From the NCBI GenBank assembly GCA_965230565.1, contig CBDDLH010000001.1:1-64000 (forward strand): DNA of 64,000 nucleotides, given 5' to 3'. Positions 8,336 through 16,558 of the stretch are shown in pieces. Positions within the stretch are counted from its first letter, which is position 1, and each line of letters opens with the position of its first letter. The notes under the pieces are model-generated. The model saw nothing but the letters and a program-made list of their open reading frames with translations. It was not told the DNA's origin and searched no databases. Both the position numbers and the translations under genes were made by a program. Origin of the DNA: BCD1 sp965230565. Its GTDB lineage: Bacteria; Bacteroidota; Bacteroidia; Chitinophagales; Saprospiraceae.

Positions 8336-8725
8336 CTAAGCCACCTCCTTTTTACCGGATCTTTTTTTCAACCACCAATAGATCAGGTGTAAAAAACCAG
8401 GCAACATAAAAAACAAGAAAAAGAGAATGCTTTTTCTGGCCTCATTTACCGCTTCAGGAGGCTGGTTTTTTAAGTCCATCAGAGAAGTAGCAACGAGTGT
8501 AAGAGGTAATACAAAACTAAGTAAACCTCCCAGCAGAGGCCATTTCTTAGCAAGAATCAAGCCTGCAACGTAAGACATTGCCACAATAATATCAAGCACA
8601 AGCCACCACCAATCTGATCTTTGTGAAAAAGCCAGCATTAAAAGTATTAAACCTAAACTAAATACTGCAAAGACAAGTCCAATTACCCAGAATGCTTTAC
8701 CAAGGTCTTCCCATTTGTTTTTCAT
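8336..8725 (-). CDS. Small membrane protein with four predicted TM segments, function unknown
   Basis: 129 aa, nearly all membrane. Hydrophobic segments lie at about 12-33, 38-59, 63-83 and 99-118, with a positively charged tail (KKRSGKKEVA) that predicts a cytoplasmic C-terminus. No catalytic motif is visible and I do not recognise the family. It follows another small four-TM protein (8768-9172) on the same strand with a 42-nt gap, so the two may form one operon. The 196-nt spacer 8140-8335 holds no recognisable signal. Confidence 0.6.
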   Translation of the reverse strand: MKNKWEDLGKAFWVIGLVFAVFSLGLILLMLAFSQRSDWWWLVLDIIVAMSYVAGLILAKKWPLLGGLLSFVLPLTLVATSLMDLKNQPPEAVNEARKSILFFLFFMLPGFLHLIYWWLKKRSGKKEVA

Positions 8726-8767
8726 GTCGATTTATTTTTGGCATAAACAATCTTTTCAACCCACATT

Positions 8768-9172
8768 TTATTCTTTCCGGGCAAGATTCGGATAGCTCCG
8801 CAAAAACTCCAGAAACAGAAAGGCAAAAATGAGATCAACGGCCCCCACAAGCACAACTAAAAAATTGGCTTCTTTGAGCACCAGCGTAACCATACAAATG
8901 ATAAAGAAAAAAGTCTTACCTAACATGCCCGTGAATACCAGTCCGTGATTATAGGCAATATCGCGGCTTACGATATAGAAGCCAATTCCCAACGCAATGA
9001 CGATCCAGAAAAGGGCATTAAATGCGAAAAGGGAGGGTGGAAGTACCATATCGAACACATCGAAAAAGAACTCCCTGAAAAAGTTGGCACCAAACCAGCA
9101 GATGAAACCTGCTCCCAAGTTCCAGATCCCGGCCATAAGGAACAGCCGTTTGTAATATGTTATTCTTCTCAT
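8768..9172 (-). CDS. Small membrane protein with four predicted TM segments, function unknown
   Basis: 134 aa. It begins MRRITYYKRLFLMAGIWNLG; hydrophobic segments lie at about 8-28, 42-66, 80-98 and 103-125, followed by a short polar tail. The pattern (GIWNLGAGFICWFG, then ALFWIVIALGIGFYIV) recalls small conserved Bacteroidota inner-membrane proteins, but I cannot name a function. Likely first gene of a unit with 8336-8725. Confidence 0.6.
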   Translation of the reverse strand: MRRITYYKRLFLMAGIWNLGAGFICWFGANFFREFFFDVFDMVLPPSLFAFNALFWIVIALGIGFYIVSRDIAYNHGLVFTGMLGKTFFFIICMVTLVLKEANFLVVLVGAVDLIFAFLFLEFLRSYPNLARKE

Positions 9173-9348
9173 GACCTAACTACACTTTATGATGAAAAAT
9201 CGAAATTCAAATTAGATTCATCTCAATGATTGGGTGTAGTTGAGGGATCCTTTCAAATTTACGGAAAAAAGGGATGCAATGCTCGTTTAATTCAAGTAGT
9301 CGTAAGGTATTTCTGTTTTCCTTCTCAGACAAAAGCCTGAGCTACGGG

Positions 9349-10137
9349 TTAGAACAAAACCGACAACTCCTGCAACAACCTGCCTTCATCTAAATCCACC
9401 GTTTTGACTACCGTTTCACTCAGGGGGATGACCTGCTGTCCAGCCAGAGAGTCAACCTTCATGATAATCGATAATTCATTACCAATAAGTTTATAATCTA
9501 ACGTCCTTCTGTTTTGTCCTTTGGTGTAATCGATCCCAAACCTGTCGGTTTTATGAAGGTCATCCTCACTATTGAATTTTGCGGTCCAGATGATCTGCCA
9601 GTAATTGCCCGCATTTTCACCTTCCGTCTTGCCAATGAAATAAGTGCGCCCTTCAATGGTTACCTGATGTAGAATAGCCAGGAAAGTGTATTGGGTATTA
9701 AATATCGGCTTGAGTCTGCCCAGGTAGGAATATCTATAATCAGGATCGACCCTCCATTTGGTAAAAATCTGTCTGTGCTGGTAACGGTCGATAAAAAATG
9801 GGATGATATGAGTGGAATCATCGAGTGCGAAAGCCCCTCTTAACAAACCATCAGCTTTTGCCGGGAACATCATTGCCCACTGATCTTTCCATGTTTTAGA
9901 GGTTCCGATTATGTGATTGTAATCTTTTTTCACGGTATCAGCCACAAATAAATAAAAAGTCATTTCACCCCGGGAAATAGTAGCCGGAAGCGGGATAATT
10001 CCTGTTTGGGAAATTGTTGTGGAATCGAGATCAGTTTCTGCAATGACTTGTGAAGGATCCTGCTCTTTTTTTTCGTAAAGATTGTGTTTACAGGAAAAGA
10101 TCAATAAGCAAAAAACAAGGTAGAAAGGTGTTTTCAT
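9349..10137 (-). CDS. Lipoprotein of unknown function
   Basis: 262 aa. The signal peptide is MKTPFYLVFCLLIFSC with the lipid-accepting Cys at 16. The mature domain is mostly beta (EMTFYLFVADTVKKDYNHII, HQVTIEGRTYFIGKTEGENA, YKLIGNELSIIMKVDSLAGQ) with many aromatic residues and no repeats. No catalytic motif or named family was recognised. It is followed downstream by a spacer with a small hairpin (gacaaaagcctgagctac near 9330) and preceded by the TonB receptor gene, which ends at 10322 on the same strand 184 nt away. Confidence 0.6.
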   Translation of the reverse strand: MKTPFYLVFCLLIFSCKHNLYEKKEQDPSQVIAETDLDSTTISQTGIIPLPATISRGEMTFYLFVADTVKKDYNHIIGTSKTWKDQWAMMFPAKADGLLRGAFALDDSTHIIPFFIDRYQHRQIFTKWRVDPDYRYSYLGRLKPIFNTQYTFLAILHQVTIEGRTYFIGKTEGENAGNYWQIIWTAKFNSEDDLHKTDRFGIDYTKGQNRRTLDYKLIGNELSIIMKVDSLAGQQVIPLSETVVKTVDLDEGRLLQELSVLF

Positions 10138-10321
10138 TTTTCTTTTTAAAATAAGTCTGAAAACACGGTTTTGCTAGCTCGTTTTATTATTCGTTGGGGG
10201 TGGGTGAGTATTTGTGGGTAAATATACTCGTACCGTCCGAATTTATTAGGTACGTAAAAGCAAATTAAAGATTTGCCTGAATTAGCATGTATAAAAATTT
10301 AAAGCAGGATAAATCCCGTCG

Positions 10322-12640
10322 CTAAAATGACCTCAACTTCACCCCCACATAAAAAGTCCTCGGCTGGGCGGGTCCGTAAACGAAATTACTATCCCTGTTT
10401 TTACCGATGTCGAATTGCTGTTGGTAAGCATTGAAAATATTCTTGACGCCACCGTACAGTTCAATTTCCGAATTCAGATTTTCAACCTCCAATATGTATC
10501 CAAGCTTTGCACTTAACTCTGAAAAGGCCTCTGAAGTAATGATCTCATCCACTTCCTGATTGGGAGCTCCTCCAAAATGTGGAACCTTCATACGGCCTGT
10601 GTAAACGTAGTTCAGATTGGCATTAAACTTTTTATTTGGCGTAAAACTCAAAGTGGCAAAACCGTAATCATTTGGTGTTCGGATAAACTCCCTGATTCCC
10701 TCAACACCTTCGATGTATTGCACCGGGTTATCAAACTGGCTGGACTGGAAGGTAAACCCTGATTCCAGCTGGATCTTTCTATCGTAATTGGCTCGAACTT
10801 CGATTGTAATTCCCTGCACCGTTGCCCCCTGACCATTTTGCTTCTCAAATAATTCTCCAAAACTATCTTCTCCAATCGGCTGTAGATAAAAAGCATCGTT
10901 CAATCGAGTGTAAAATCCTTCAACAGTAAACCCGGCAATTAAGTGTTCAGTGGGTTTGTCAAAATTGATGGAACCACTCAAACTTTGTGACCTCTCCGGT
11001 AATAGGTCAGGTGACAATGAAATTCTGGAAATACCACCCCCCGCAAAAGCAATGTGCAAGTCTGCGTCAAAGGCTTGCGGCGCACGGAATCCGGCACCGT
11101 AATTCAACCTGATCTGGGTGTAATCTTTCAACTTATACAAAAGGGAAGCTCTTGGGCTGAAAACCGGCTGGTCAACAAAATTATGTTTATCCATTCTCAG
11201 ACCGGAAAGTAAGGTCAGCTGTGGAAGCAGTTCCCAATCACTTTGTAAGAACACACCAAGATCTTTGGTTGTCTGATCGATTAAATAACTGTAGGCATCA
11301 ATTTCGTCAAAAACATCATCCGCAACATATTCTGCGCCGAGGGTCAACACATTGGTCCCACCGATGAAGTTACTCAGTCGGTGATTCAGTTGTAATCCGG
11401 CATTGTAAGTACTTACATCGGAAGTTCCATAGGGAGGGTTTTCCAAATGTGTCTGTAGTTCTCCCGCTTCATCAGGAATTATTCCGGTGTAATGTTCTCT
11501 GGCGGTATTTTGCCAGGCGAGGTAAGTGATCAATGAAGTATTATCATTATTGAAATTGATCTGATAATCCAGACTTCCCATCAATACGCTGGTGGTACGT
11601 TCCTCAGACTGCTGTGTCAGGTAAGCGGGCTTATCCACCATTTCACCGCCAAAACGATATTCATTCAAACTGCTGAGACTCAATTCCAACTTTTGATTCT
11701 CCCCGGGCAGGAAAAAAGTATTTATGCCCAGAGAAGTATTTTCGATCAGCGGTATTTCTGAAAAATTATCGTCATTATGGTCGTAAAAATCACGATTTCT
11801 TCGATTGATAAACAAAGAAAAACCTGTATTGCCGTTTTTAGCTACGAAGGTGGTATTACCCATCAATTGATGATCGCTGGTCTGACCGTTGATGTTTTGA
11901 AAATTGTAATCAATCGAATAGGCATTTTTCTTGGGGATTTTGGTAATAACATTCACCGTTCCGCCGATCGCACTCGATCCATATAGCGAAGAACCTCCGC
12001 CTCGGATCACCTCGATTCGATCGATCATATTAACCGGCAATTGTTCCATTCCGTATAATCCGGTAAGGGGACTGAAAATCGGCCGTCCATTGACCAGAAT
12101 TTGAGAATACCCTCCGGCGAGACCGTTCATTCGGAGTTGGGTATAATTGCAGGTTTGACAATCCGTTTCCACTCGTAGCCCAGGTTGGAACTTGAGTCCT
12201 TCCGACAAATTACAGGCCTGTACATTTTCGAGCGCATCACTGTTCAGAACGCTCACGATGATCGGCGAATTCGTTTGACGTTTGAATGTCTTTGTTCCGG
12301 TTACCACCACCTCATCCAGGTCCAGGGTTTCATCCGAAAGGATGAAATTCAATTCCATTTCCTGCTGAGAATCGGAAAGCGTTACGGTTTTGGTTATCGA
12401 TTCATATCCAATATAAGAAGCCGTCACTTCAAGCGTTCCCAAAGGGATTTCCCTAATTCGATAATTACCTTTTGTTTTGGTGATCACTCCTATTGAAGAG
12501 CCATTGATGCTTACACTAGCCAACTCAACGGCTCCGTCATTGTTGGTGACGGTTCCATAAATACTGCCAGTCTGTGCCAAGGTCAAAGCCGGAAAAAATA
12601 TGGTTAAAAATATGAGGTTTAATACCCAATTACGTATCAT
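10322..12640 (-). CDS. TonB-dependent outer-membrane receptor, probably metal-related
   Basis: A 772-aa receptor (782 aa if the ATG at 12670 is used; I prefer MIRNWVLNLIFLTIFF at 12640, which gives a standard signal peptide ending LTLAQ). Domains in order: carboxypeptidase-regulatory-like domain (about 25-110, GSIYGTVTNNDGAVELASVS, YIGYESITKTVTL); plug (about 115-240, LDEVVVTGTKTFKRQTNSP, IEVIRGGGSSLYGSSAIGGT); then a 22-strand barrel ending in the aromatic FYVGVKLRSF. The plug carries a CxxC pair (ETDCQTCNYTQ). It is divergent from a DtxR-type regulator with an operator-like palindrome exactly over its promoter, so the substrate is probably iron, manganese or another transition metal. The substrate assignment rests on context only. 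Confidence 0.9.
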   Translation of the reverse strand: MIRNWVLNLIFLTIFFPALTLAQTGSIYGTVTNNDGAVELASVSINGSSIGVITKTKGNYRIREIPLGTLEVTASYIGYESITKTVTLSDSQQEMELNFILSDETLDLDEVVVTGTKTFKRQTNSPIIVSVLNSDALENVQACNLSEGLKFQPGLRVETDCQTCNYTQLRMNGLAGGYSQILVNGRPIFSPLTGLYGMEQLPVNMIDRIEVIRGGGSSLYGSSAIGGTVNVITKIPKKNAYSIDYNFQNINGQTSDHQLMGNTTFVAKNGNTGFSLFINRRNRDFYDHNDDNFSEIPLIENTSLGINTFFLPGENQKLELSLSSLNEYRFGGEMVDKPAYLTQQSEERTTSVLMGSLDYQINFNNDNTSLITYLAWQNTAREHYTGIIPDEAGELQTHLENPPYGTSDVSTYNAGLQLNHRLSNFIGGTNVLTLGAEYVADDVFDEIDAYSYLIDQTTKDLGVFLQSDWELLPQLTLLSGLRMDKHNFVDQPVFSPRASLLYKLKDYTQIRLNYGAGFRAPQAFDADLHIAFAGGGISRISLSPDLLPERSQSLSGSINFDKPTEHLIAGFTVEGFYTRLNDAFYLQPIGEDSFGELFEKQNGQGATVQGITIEVRANYDRKIQLESGFTFQSSQFDNPVQYIEGVEGIREFIRTPNDYGFATLSFTPNKKFNANLNYVYTGRMKVPHFGGAPNQEVDEIITSEAFSELSAKLGYILEVENLNSEIELYGGVKNIFNAYQQQFDIGKNRDSNFVYGPAQPRTFYVGVKLRSF

Positions 12641-12659
12641 GTTCAATTGTTTTGCAATG

Positions 12660-12691
12660 CAAATATACAAAGTTAGGCACTACCTAACAAA
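12660..12691 (-). promoter_or_regulatory. Promoter of the TonB receptor gene (-33/-7 Bacteroidota type)
   Basis: On the minus strand, TTTG (12688-12691) is followed after 20 nt by TATATTTG (12660-12667), which matches the TTTG-N19/20-TAnnTTTG promoter of Bacteroidota. The -7 box is 20 nt upstream of the ATG at 12640. The palindrome at 12672-12688 fills the spacer between the two boxes. Confidence 0.7.
12672..12688. promoter_or_regulatory. Putative DtxR/MntR-type operator
   Basis: gttaggcactacctaac is an inverted repeat (GTTAGG - 5 nt - CCTAAC). It resembles the TTAGGnnnnnCCTAA sites bound by DtxR-family repressors. It sits between the -33 and -7 boxes of the TonB receptor promoter and 48 nt upstream of the start of the divergent DtxR-type gene. 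Metal-loaded repressor bound here would block receptor transcription, and possibly its own. Confidence 0.75.
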
Positions 12692-12710
12692 TAAGTTTAA
12701 AAATTCTTCT

Positions 12711-12718
12711 TACTTTTG
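12711..12718 (+). promoter_or_regulatory. -7 box of the DtxR-type regulator gene
   Basis: TACTTTTG matches TAnnTTTG. It lies only 17 nt upstream of the GTG start at 12736, so the transcript leader would be about 10 nt or less. No clear -33 box is seen. Confidence 0.45.
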
Positions 12719-12735
12719 TTTAAAATCGTCTGATT

Positions 12736-13392
12736 GTGCCTACCATTACCAAGGAGAATTATTTAAAAGCACTGTACTATCTTGACCAAAAGAGTCGGGA
12801 TATTTCCCTGACAGATCTCGGTAAAGTCATGGAAGTCAGCAAGCCTACCGTAAACGATATGGTCAAAAAACTGCAAAGTCAGGGATGGATAAAATATGAG
12901 AAATACAAGCCGTTACGGTTTACCGAAAAAGGCAGAAAAACGGCGGCTTTGATCGTGAGAAAACACCGGCTGGCAGAAATGTTTTTAGCCCAGGTCATGG
13001 GCTTCGGGTGGGAGGAAGTACACGAGATTGCAGAAGAACTCGAGCATATAAAATCAGATGAATTATTTGACCGCATGGATGAATTGATGGGATTCCCGTC
13101 TGTCGACCCTCACGGTTCTCCAATTCCCGACAAGGAAGGAAAGCTGAAAAACAGGCAATACAAACTACTTTCCCAAATAACAGAAGGCAAAAAGGTCAAA
13201 TTGAGAGCTCTCCGGGAGAGTTCCACAGATTTTCTTTTATTTCTCAACAAAAAAGGGATTCAATTAGGGATAGAGATTCATATCCTCCAGATCGAACCTT
13301 TCGACAAGAGCATGACGATTAGCTATGTCGATCATCCGGAAATAGTTATCAGTGAAGCCGTCTCAAAGCAGTTAATGGTTGAAGAGGTTTAG
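12736..13392 (+). CDS. DtxR/MntR-family metal-dependent transcriptional repressor
   Basis: 218 aa, GTG start. The N-terminal winged helix (ENYLKALYYLDQKSRDISLT, then VMEVSKPTVNDMVKKLQSQG as recognition helix) is followed by the dimerisation and metal-binding domain (KHRLAEMFLAQVMGFGWEEV, HEIAEELEHIKSDELFDRMD, with the usual His and Glu ligands) and a C-terminal SH3/FeoA-like domain (FLNKKGIQLGIEIHILQIEP). Family members sense Fe(II) or Mn(II) and repress uptake genes. Its divergent position and the palindrome between the genes make the TonB receptor the obvious target. Convergent with the gene at 13475; a 23-bp hairpin separates them. Confidence 0.92.
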   Translation: MPTITKENYLKALYYLDQKSRDISLTDLGKVMEVSKPTVNDMVKKLQSQGWIKYEKYKPLRFTEKGRKTAALIVRKHRLAEMFLAQVMGFGWEEVHEIAEELEHIKSDELFDRMDELMGFPSVDPHGSPIPDKEGKLKNRQYKLLSQITEGKKVKLRALRESSTDFLLFLNKKGIQLGIEIHILQIEPFDKSMTISYVDHPEIVISEAVSKQLMVEEV

Positions 13393-13418
13393 CTGAGTTC
13401 TTAAATAATTTTAGAATT

Positions 13419-13473
13419 CCGTACACACCGAATTCATTCGGCTCGTCGCACCGAATGAATTCGGTGTGTACGG
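13419..13473. terminator. Bidirectional terminator-like hairpin (23-bp perfect stem)
   Basis: The arms 13419-13441 and 13451-13473 (ccgtacacaccgaattcatt...) are exact reverse complements with a 9-nt loop. It sits between two convergent stop codons, 26 nt after the DtxR-type stop and 1 nt after the stop of 13475-15319. The stem is unusually long for a terminator and lacks a good U-tract. Confidence 0.65.
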
Positions 13474-13474
13474 G

Positions 13475-15319
13475 TTAAAATCCCGACTCCAACAGCCCAT
13501 CACCATAATGCAAGGCATAACACTCCAGGTTTAATTCTTTGGCCATTGGAAGGAATTTATTTGGGTCGAATAAACCAATTAATGTAGATTGATCCTGAGA
13601 GTCGATGTAAATCAACCTCAAATCAGATCCCTGATCAATTAATGCCCTATTCAAAGCCTTAACATAAGGGATGACCTCATACCAGTCGGAACCGTTTTCG
13701 AATTCAATTGTGTAGGACTTATCCGAATTGGAAACATTAATGGTGTAATGACAAATATTTTCCTTGACATCCTGAACCTCATTTACCGACAAAAAGTCGA
13801 TGCCGTTTTTCAACAAAACCGGCTGAAATTCATCCTTAAATAAATCCGCATGACTCAAGGGGAACATACCTCCTTCCGTATCGAACCAGATGAGGTTTTC
13901 TGTTGTTTCCAAAAGTCTGTAAACATTCAGTCGGCCGAGATGGAGCAGAAATTTATCATATTCATCCATCTTCAGGTTTTTGGCATAACCATATTTTTTA
14001 AAAATCTCCACCTTGGAAGAGAAGGATGGTTCATTTGATGGATAATCATACCGATCATTTAACTGGCCGTAAGCGTATTCCCAGTCTTCGTATCTCGCTG
14101 GAATCATGGATCCAATTTCAGCTTTGGAAATACCAGGCTTAGCAATGTGGAGGAGTTCCATGAATTTTTTGATCTGGCTTCTGCTCCTTGCTTCACTTTC
14201 GGCACTGACAAATCGATTATGCTTTCTGACAAAATCGATTATGGCTTGTTTTTCTGAAGCTTTTACAGTGCCCTTCATGCTGGCAATCGCAATGGCAAAC
14301 ATAGGATCATCAATTGCCTGATTATACTTTTTCCATTTGTTCAGGTTGTTGATGAACAATTCCCAATATTGATAGCCCAGTTGTTTAGCAACCAATAAGC
14401 CATCCCCTGTCATTAAAGTTCTGAAACCGCTATTGACTACATATTCCGTAGAGTCGAGTGTCGGATACCTTTCCAGCCAGTACTCAATGGCTTTTTTATA
14501 ACGTTCAACGTCATAATATTTCAAAAATTCAGCCAAACCGGAGGTATAACTTCTAAGGGGGCTTCGGTAATATTCAAATGCAAGGTCAATAGCTTTTTTA
14601 CTTATTTCAGGGTCATCACTGAAAGCCAGAACGGCAAAAATATTTTCCTTTTCATCATGGCCTTTATCGTGAATGTATCCGATCTTTCCGCTTTTTTCTT
14701 CGGCTACGAACATCTCCACCAAATCCAGAGCTCTCTGCTCCTGTCCTGCTCTTGCCAGGTATAGAGGTAACTCCGTTTCATTTATATAAAAATGTTCAAG
14801 AGTGTCCCTCGATGAGAAATAATCCTCGATGAGATCAAGGTATCCGGGGATTCGATTTTTTGCAGCGAATTCCAAATAGAAGTAGGATTCATAGCGCTTA
14901 TCCGGATCCCGATTCATTTCTTTAAAATAATTACTCAACAAATCCCTGAGCTGAGTTTGTGTGTCCAGGCAAGGGCAATAAATCCTGTAAAAGGTCCTGA
15001 AAATATTCAACTCCTTATCGGCCAGGGCTTCTTTGACAAAATCGATCTTGACCGATTCGTCGATGGCTTCTGAACAAAAAACGGAATTAAAGAAATGCCA
15101 GCCGTATCGTTTGTTATTGTCATACACAAGGGTTGGCGTTGACTTTGTTAACTGGACTAAATCCTGTCGGTCCCCAATGACTATCTTATGAGCCGTATCA
15201 TTTTCAATAATAGCATCGAAAGTTTCCGTGAAGGTTGATGAGGTATCCATTGAGACTTGAGCTTGAAGCATATTGGCCAAAAACAGAAACAAAAACAGTT
15301 TTGAGATTTCCTTTGACAT
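13475..15319 (-). CDS. Secreted protein of unknown function, mostly helical
   Basis: 614 aa with a signal peptide (MSKEISKLFLFLFLANMLQA). The region 60-390 is helix-rich, with repeat-like units such as RIPGYLDLIEDYFSSRDTLE, QEQRALDLVEMFVAEEKSGK and KAIDLAFEYYRSPLRSYTSG, which suggests an alpha-solenoid. The C-terminal third (IENLIW... TEGGMFPLSHADLFKDEFQP, YIDSQDQSTLIGLFDPNKF) is mixed alpha/beta. I do not recognise a family or catalytic motif. No T9SS domain, so probably periplasmic. It stands alone, with the stop abutting the long hairpin. Confidence 0.65.
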   Translation of the reverse strand: MSKEISKLFLFLFLANMLQAQVSMDTSSTFTETFDAIIENDTAHKIVIGDRQDLVQLTKSTPTLVYDNNKRYGWHFFNSVFCSEAIDESVKIDFVKEALADKELNIFRTFYRIYCPCLDTQTQLRDLLSNYFKEMNRDPDKRYESYFYLEFAAKNRIPGYLDLIEDYFSSRDTLEHFYINETELPLYLARAGQEQRALDLVEMFVAEEKSGKIGYIHDKGHDEKENIFAVLAFSDDPEISKKAIDLAFEYYRSPLRSYTSGLAEFLKYYDVERYKKAIEYWLERYPTLDSTEYVVNSGFRTLMTGDGLLVAKQLGYQYWELFINNLNKWKKYNQAIDDPMFAIAIASMKGTVKASEKQAIIDFVRKHNRFVSAESEARSRSQIKKFMELLHIAKPGISKAEIGSMIPARYEDWEYAYGQLNDRYDYPSNEPSFSSKVEIFKKYGYAKNLKMDEYDKFLLHLGRLNVYRLLETTENLIWFDTEGGMFPLSHADLFKDEFQPVLLKNGIDFLSVNEVQDVKENICHYTINVSNSDKSYTIEFENGSDWYEVIPYVKALNRALIDQGSDLRLIYIDSQDQSTLIGLFDPNKFLPMAKELNLECYALHYGDGLLESGF

Positions 15320-15722
15320 AACTTCTGGGTGTTTAGCTTGGTAATAATTTTTCTTAAAAATGGGCGAAAATCAACAACTACCACAACAATAAAGTTACTT
15401 TAAGAAAACATTATGATTTTGGGCCAATATCTTGTTTAGATACCTAAGAGCTTGTCCAAATTTTTCGATAACTGAAAATCAATGTTTTTTTCAGGATTTG
15501 TTTTTTAGCCACAGCAATGGAAAACCGGAAGGGGTGGAAAACTGGAGGAAAGAAGTTCTTAACCAACTTTCCATTAATCCATTTTTCCAATGATTTAGAA
15601 TTTCGTTGCGCAAGAAATAAAAACCCCAATAAAATCCTGCCTGCTCCGCAGAAAGGCAGGTTTTAAACGTACTCTTTAAATTACTGAGGCAGCCAAACGG
15701 TTGGGCATTCCCTGCATTCTGG
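15320..15722. other. 403-nt spacer without a recognised gene
   Basis: Short frames here look like chance ORFs. The only structure noticed is cctgcctgctccgcagaaag followed by gcaggtt near 15640-15665, an imperfect hairpin of the GC-rich repeat type also seen near 22400. Confidence 0.4.
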
Positions 15723-16361
15723 TTAATGAACACCCCGACAATTTTCTTTTAATACAACCACAATTCTATCAACTTCCCGAACACCCTCTGGAAGATCCCC
15801 TAATTCAAGTCCGGGGTATGATCTCATTTCTTTCCATTGTTCTATGACAGAGCTAAAAAATTCCGAGGCTGATGCATCTGTTTCATACACGATGATTTCA
15901 TATTTCTCTCCTTTATCCCCTCCAAATCTCGTAATCACCTGCCATTCCCCGTTTCTTTTATAGGAAGTATTGGTATGGTCCGACTGCGGATAATATTTTT
16001 CATCAGATGGTTTTAAGACCACCCAAATGTCCTTCTCATGAGCCTCCGGATAAACGCCCATAGTTAAAATCCGGCAACTCACAGAGTCTCCTTCCACAGG
16101 AGAAATAACCTGGATGTTTTCTACAGGTAATTGTATTTCAACCTGATTGCCCAACTCAGGCTGTTCTATTTGACCGGGAACATTCACCATTCCGTAGGCA
16201 TATCCTCCGTAGATAATCAACAGAACACCAATAATACCCAGCGGAAGCCTTAGTTTGGTATTGATCAGCCCGAGAGGTGAATCGTTAAATGAAAGGCTAT
16301 CAATAATGGCAATCAACAGGAAAACTGCACCGATAATTATGACTATTAATTCTGCAGACAT
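15723..16361 (-). CDS. Membrane-anchored protein of unknown function
   Basis: 212 aa. Two hydrophobic segments at the N-terminus (MSAELIVIIIGAVFLLIAII, and LPLGIIGVLLIIYGGYAYGM at about 40-60) anchor a C-terminal domain of about 140 residues. That domain is beta-rich: IQVISPVEGDSVSCRILTMG, KDIWVVLKPSDEKYYPQSDH, then GGDKGEKYEIIVYETDASAS. It resembles a small immunoglobulin-like or carbohydrate-binding-like extracytoplasmic module, but this is inference from its pattern only. No neighbour explains it. Confidence 0.6.
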   Translation of the reverse strand: MSAELIVIIIGAVFLLIAIIDSLSFNDSPLGLINTKLRLPLGIIGVLLIIYGGYAYGMVNVPGQIEQPELGNQVEIQLPVENIQVISPVEGDSVSCRILTMGVYPEAHEKDIWVVLKPSDEKYYPQSDHTNTSYKRNGEWQVITRFGGDKGEKYEIIVYETDASASEFFSSVIEQWKEMRSYPGLELGDLPEGVREVDRIVVVLKENCRGVH

Positions 16362-16486
16362 AATCGTAAGTTTTAGATTGGTTAAATTAGTAATTGAAAT
16401 TAGCCTAATACAATAATTTCATTATAAAAATAACCTTTTCTAAGCCATGGGTCAAGGAAATTTCCTGTATGGCAAGGGGTTCAAAA

Positions 16487-16535
16487 CAACTGTTCCCATT
16501 CCCCCTGGTTTGCACAGTGGGAATGGGAACAGTTG
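16487..16535 (-). terminator. Terminator of the tandem SnoaL gene
   Basis: The 17-bp perfect stem (caactgttcccattccc and its complement at 16519-16535) with a 15-nt loop begins 23 nt after the stop at 16559. TTTTGAA follows on the minus strand. Confidence 0.7.
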
Positions 16536-16558
16536 CTTTTTAATTAAAATCCTTTCTT

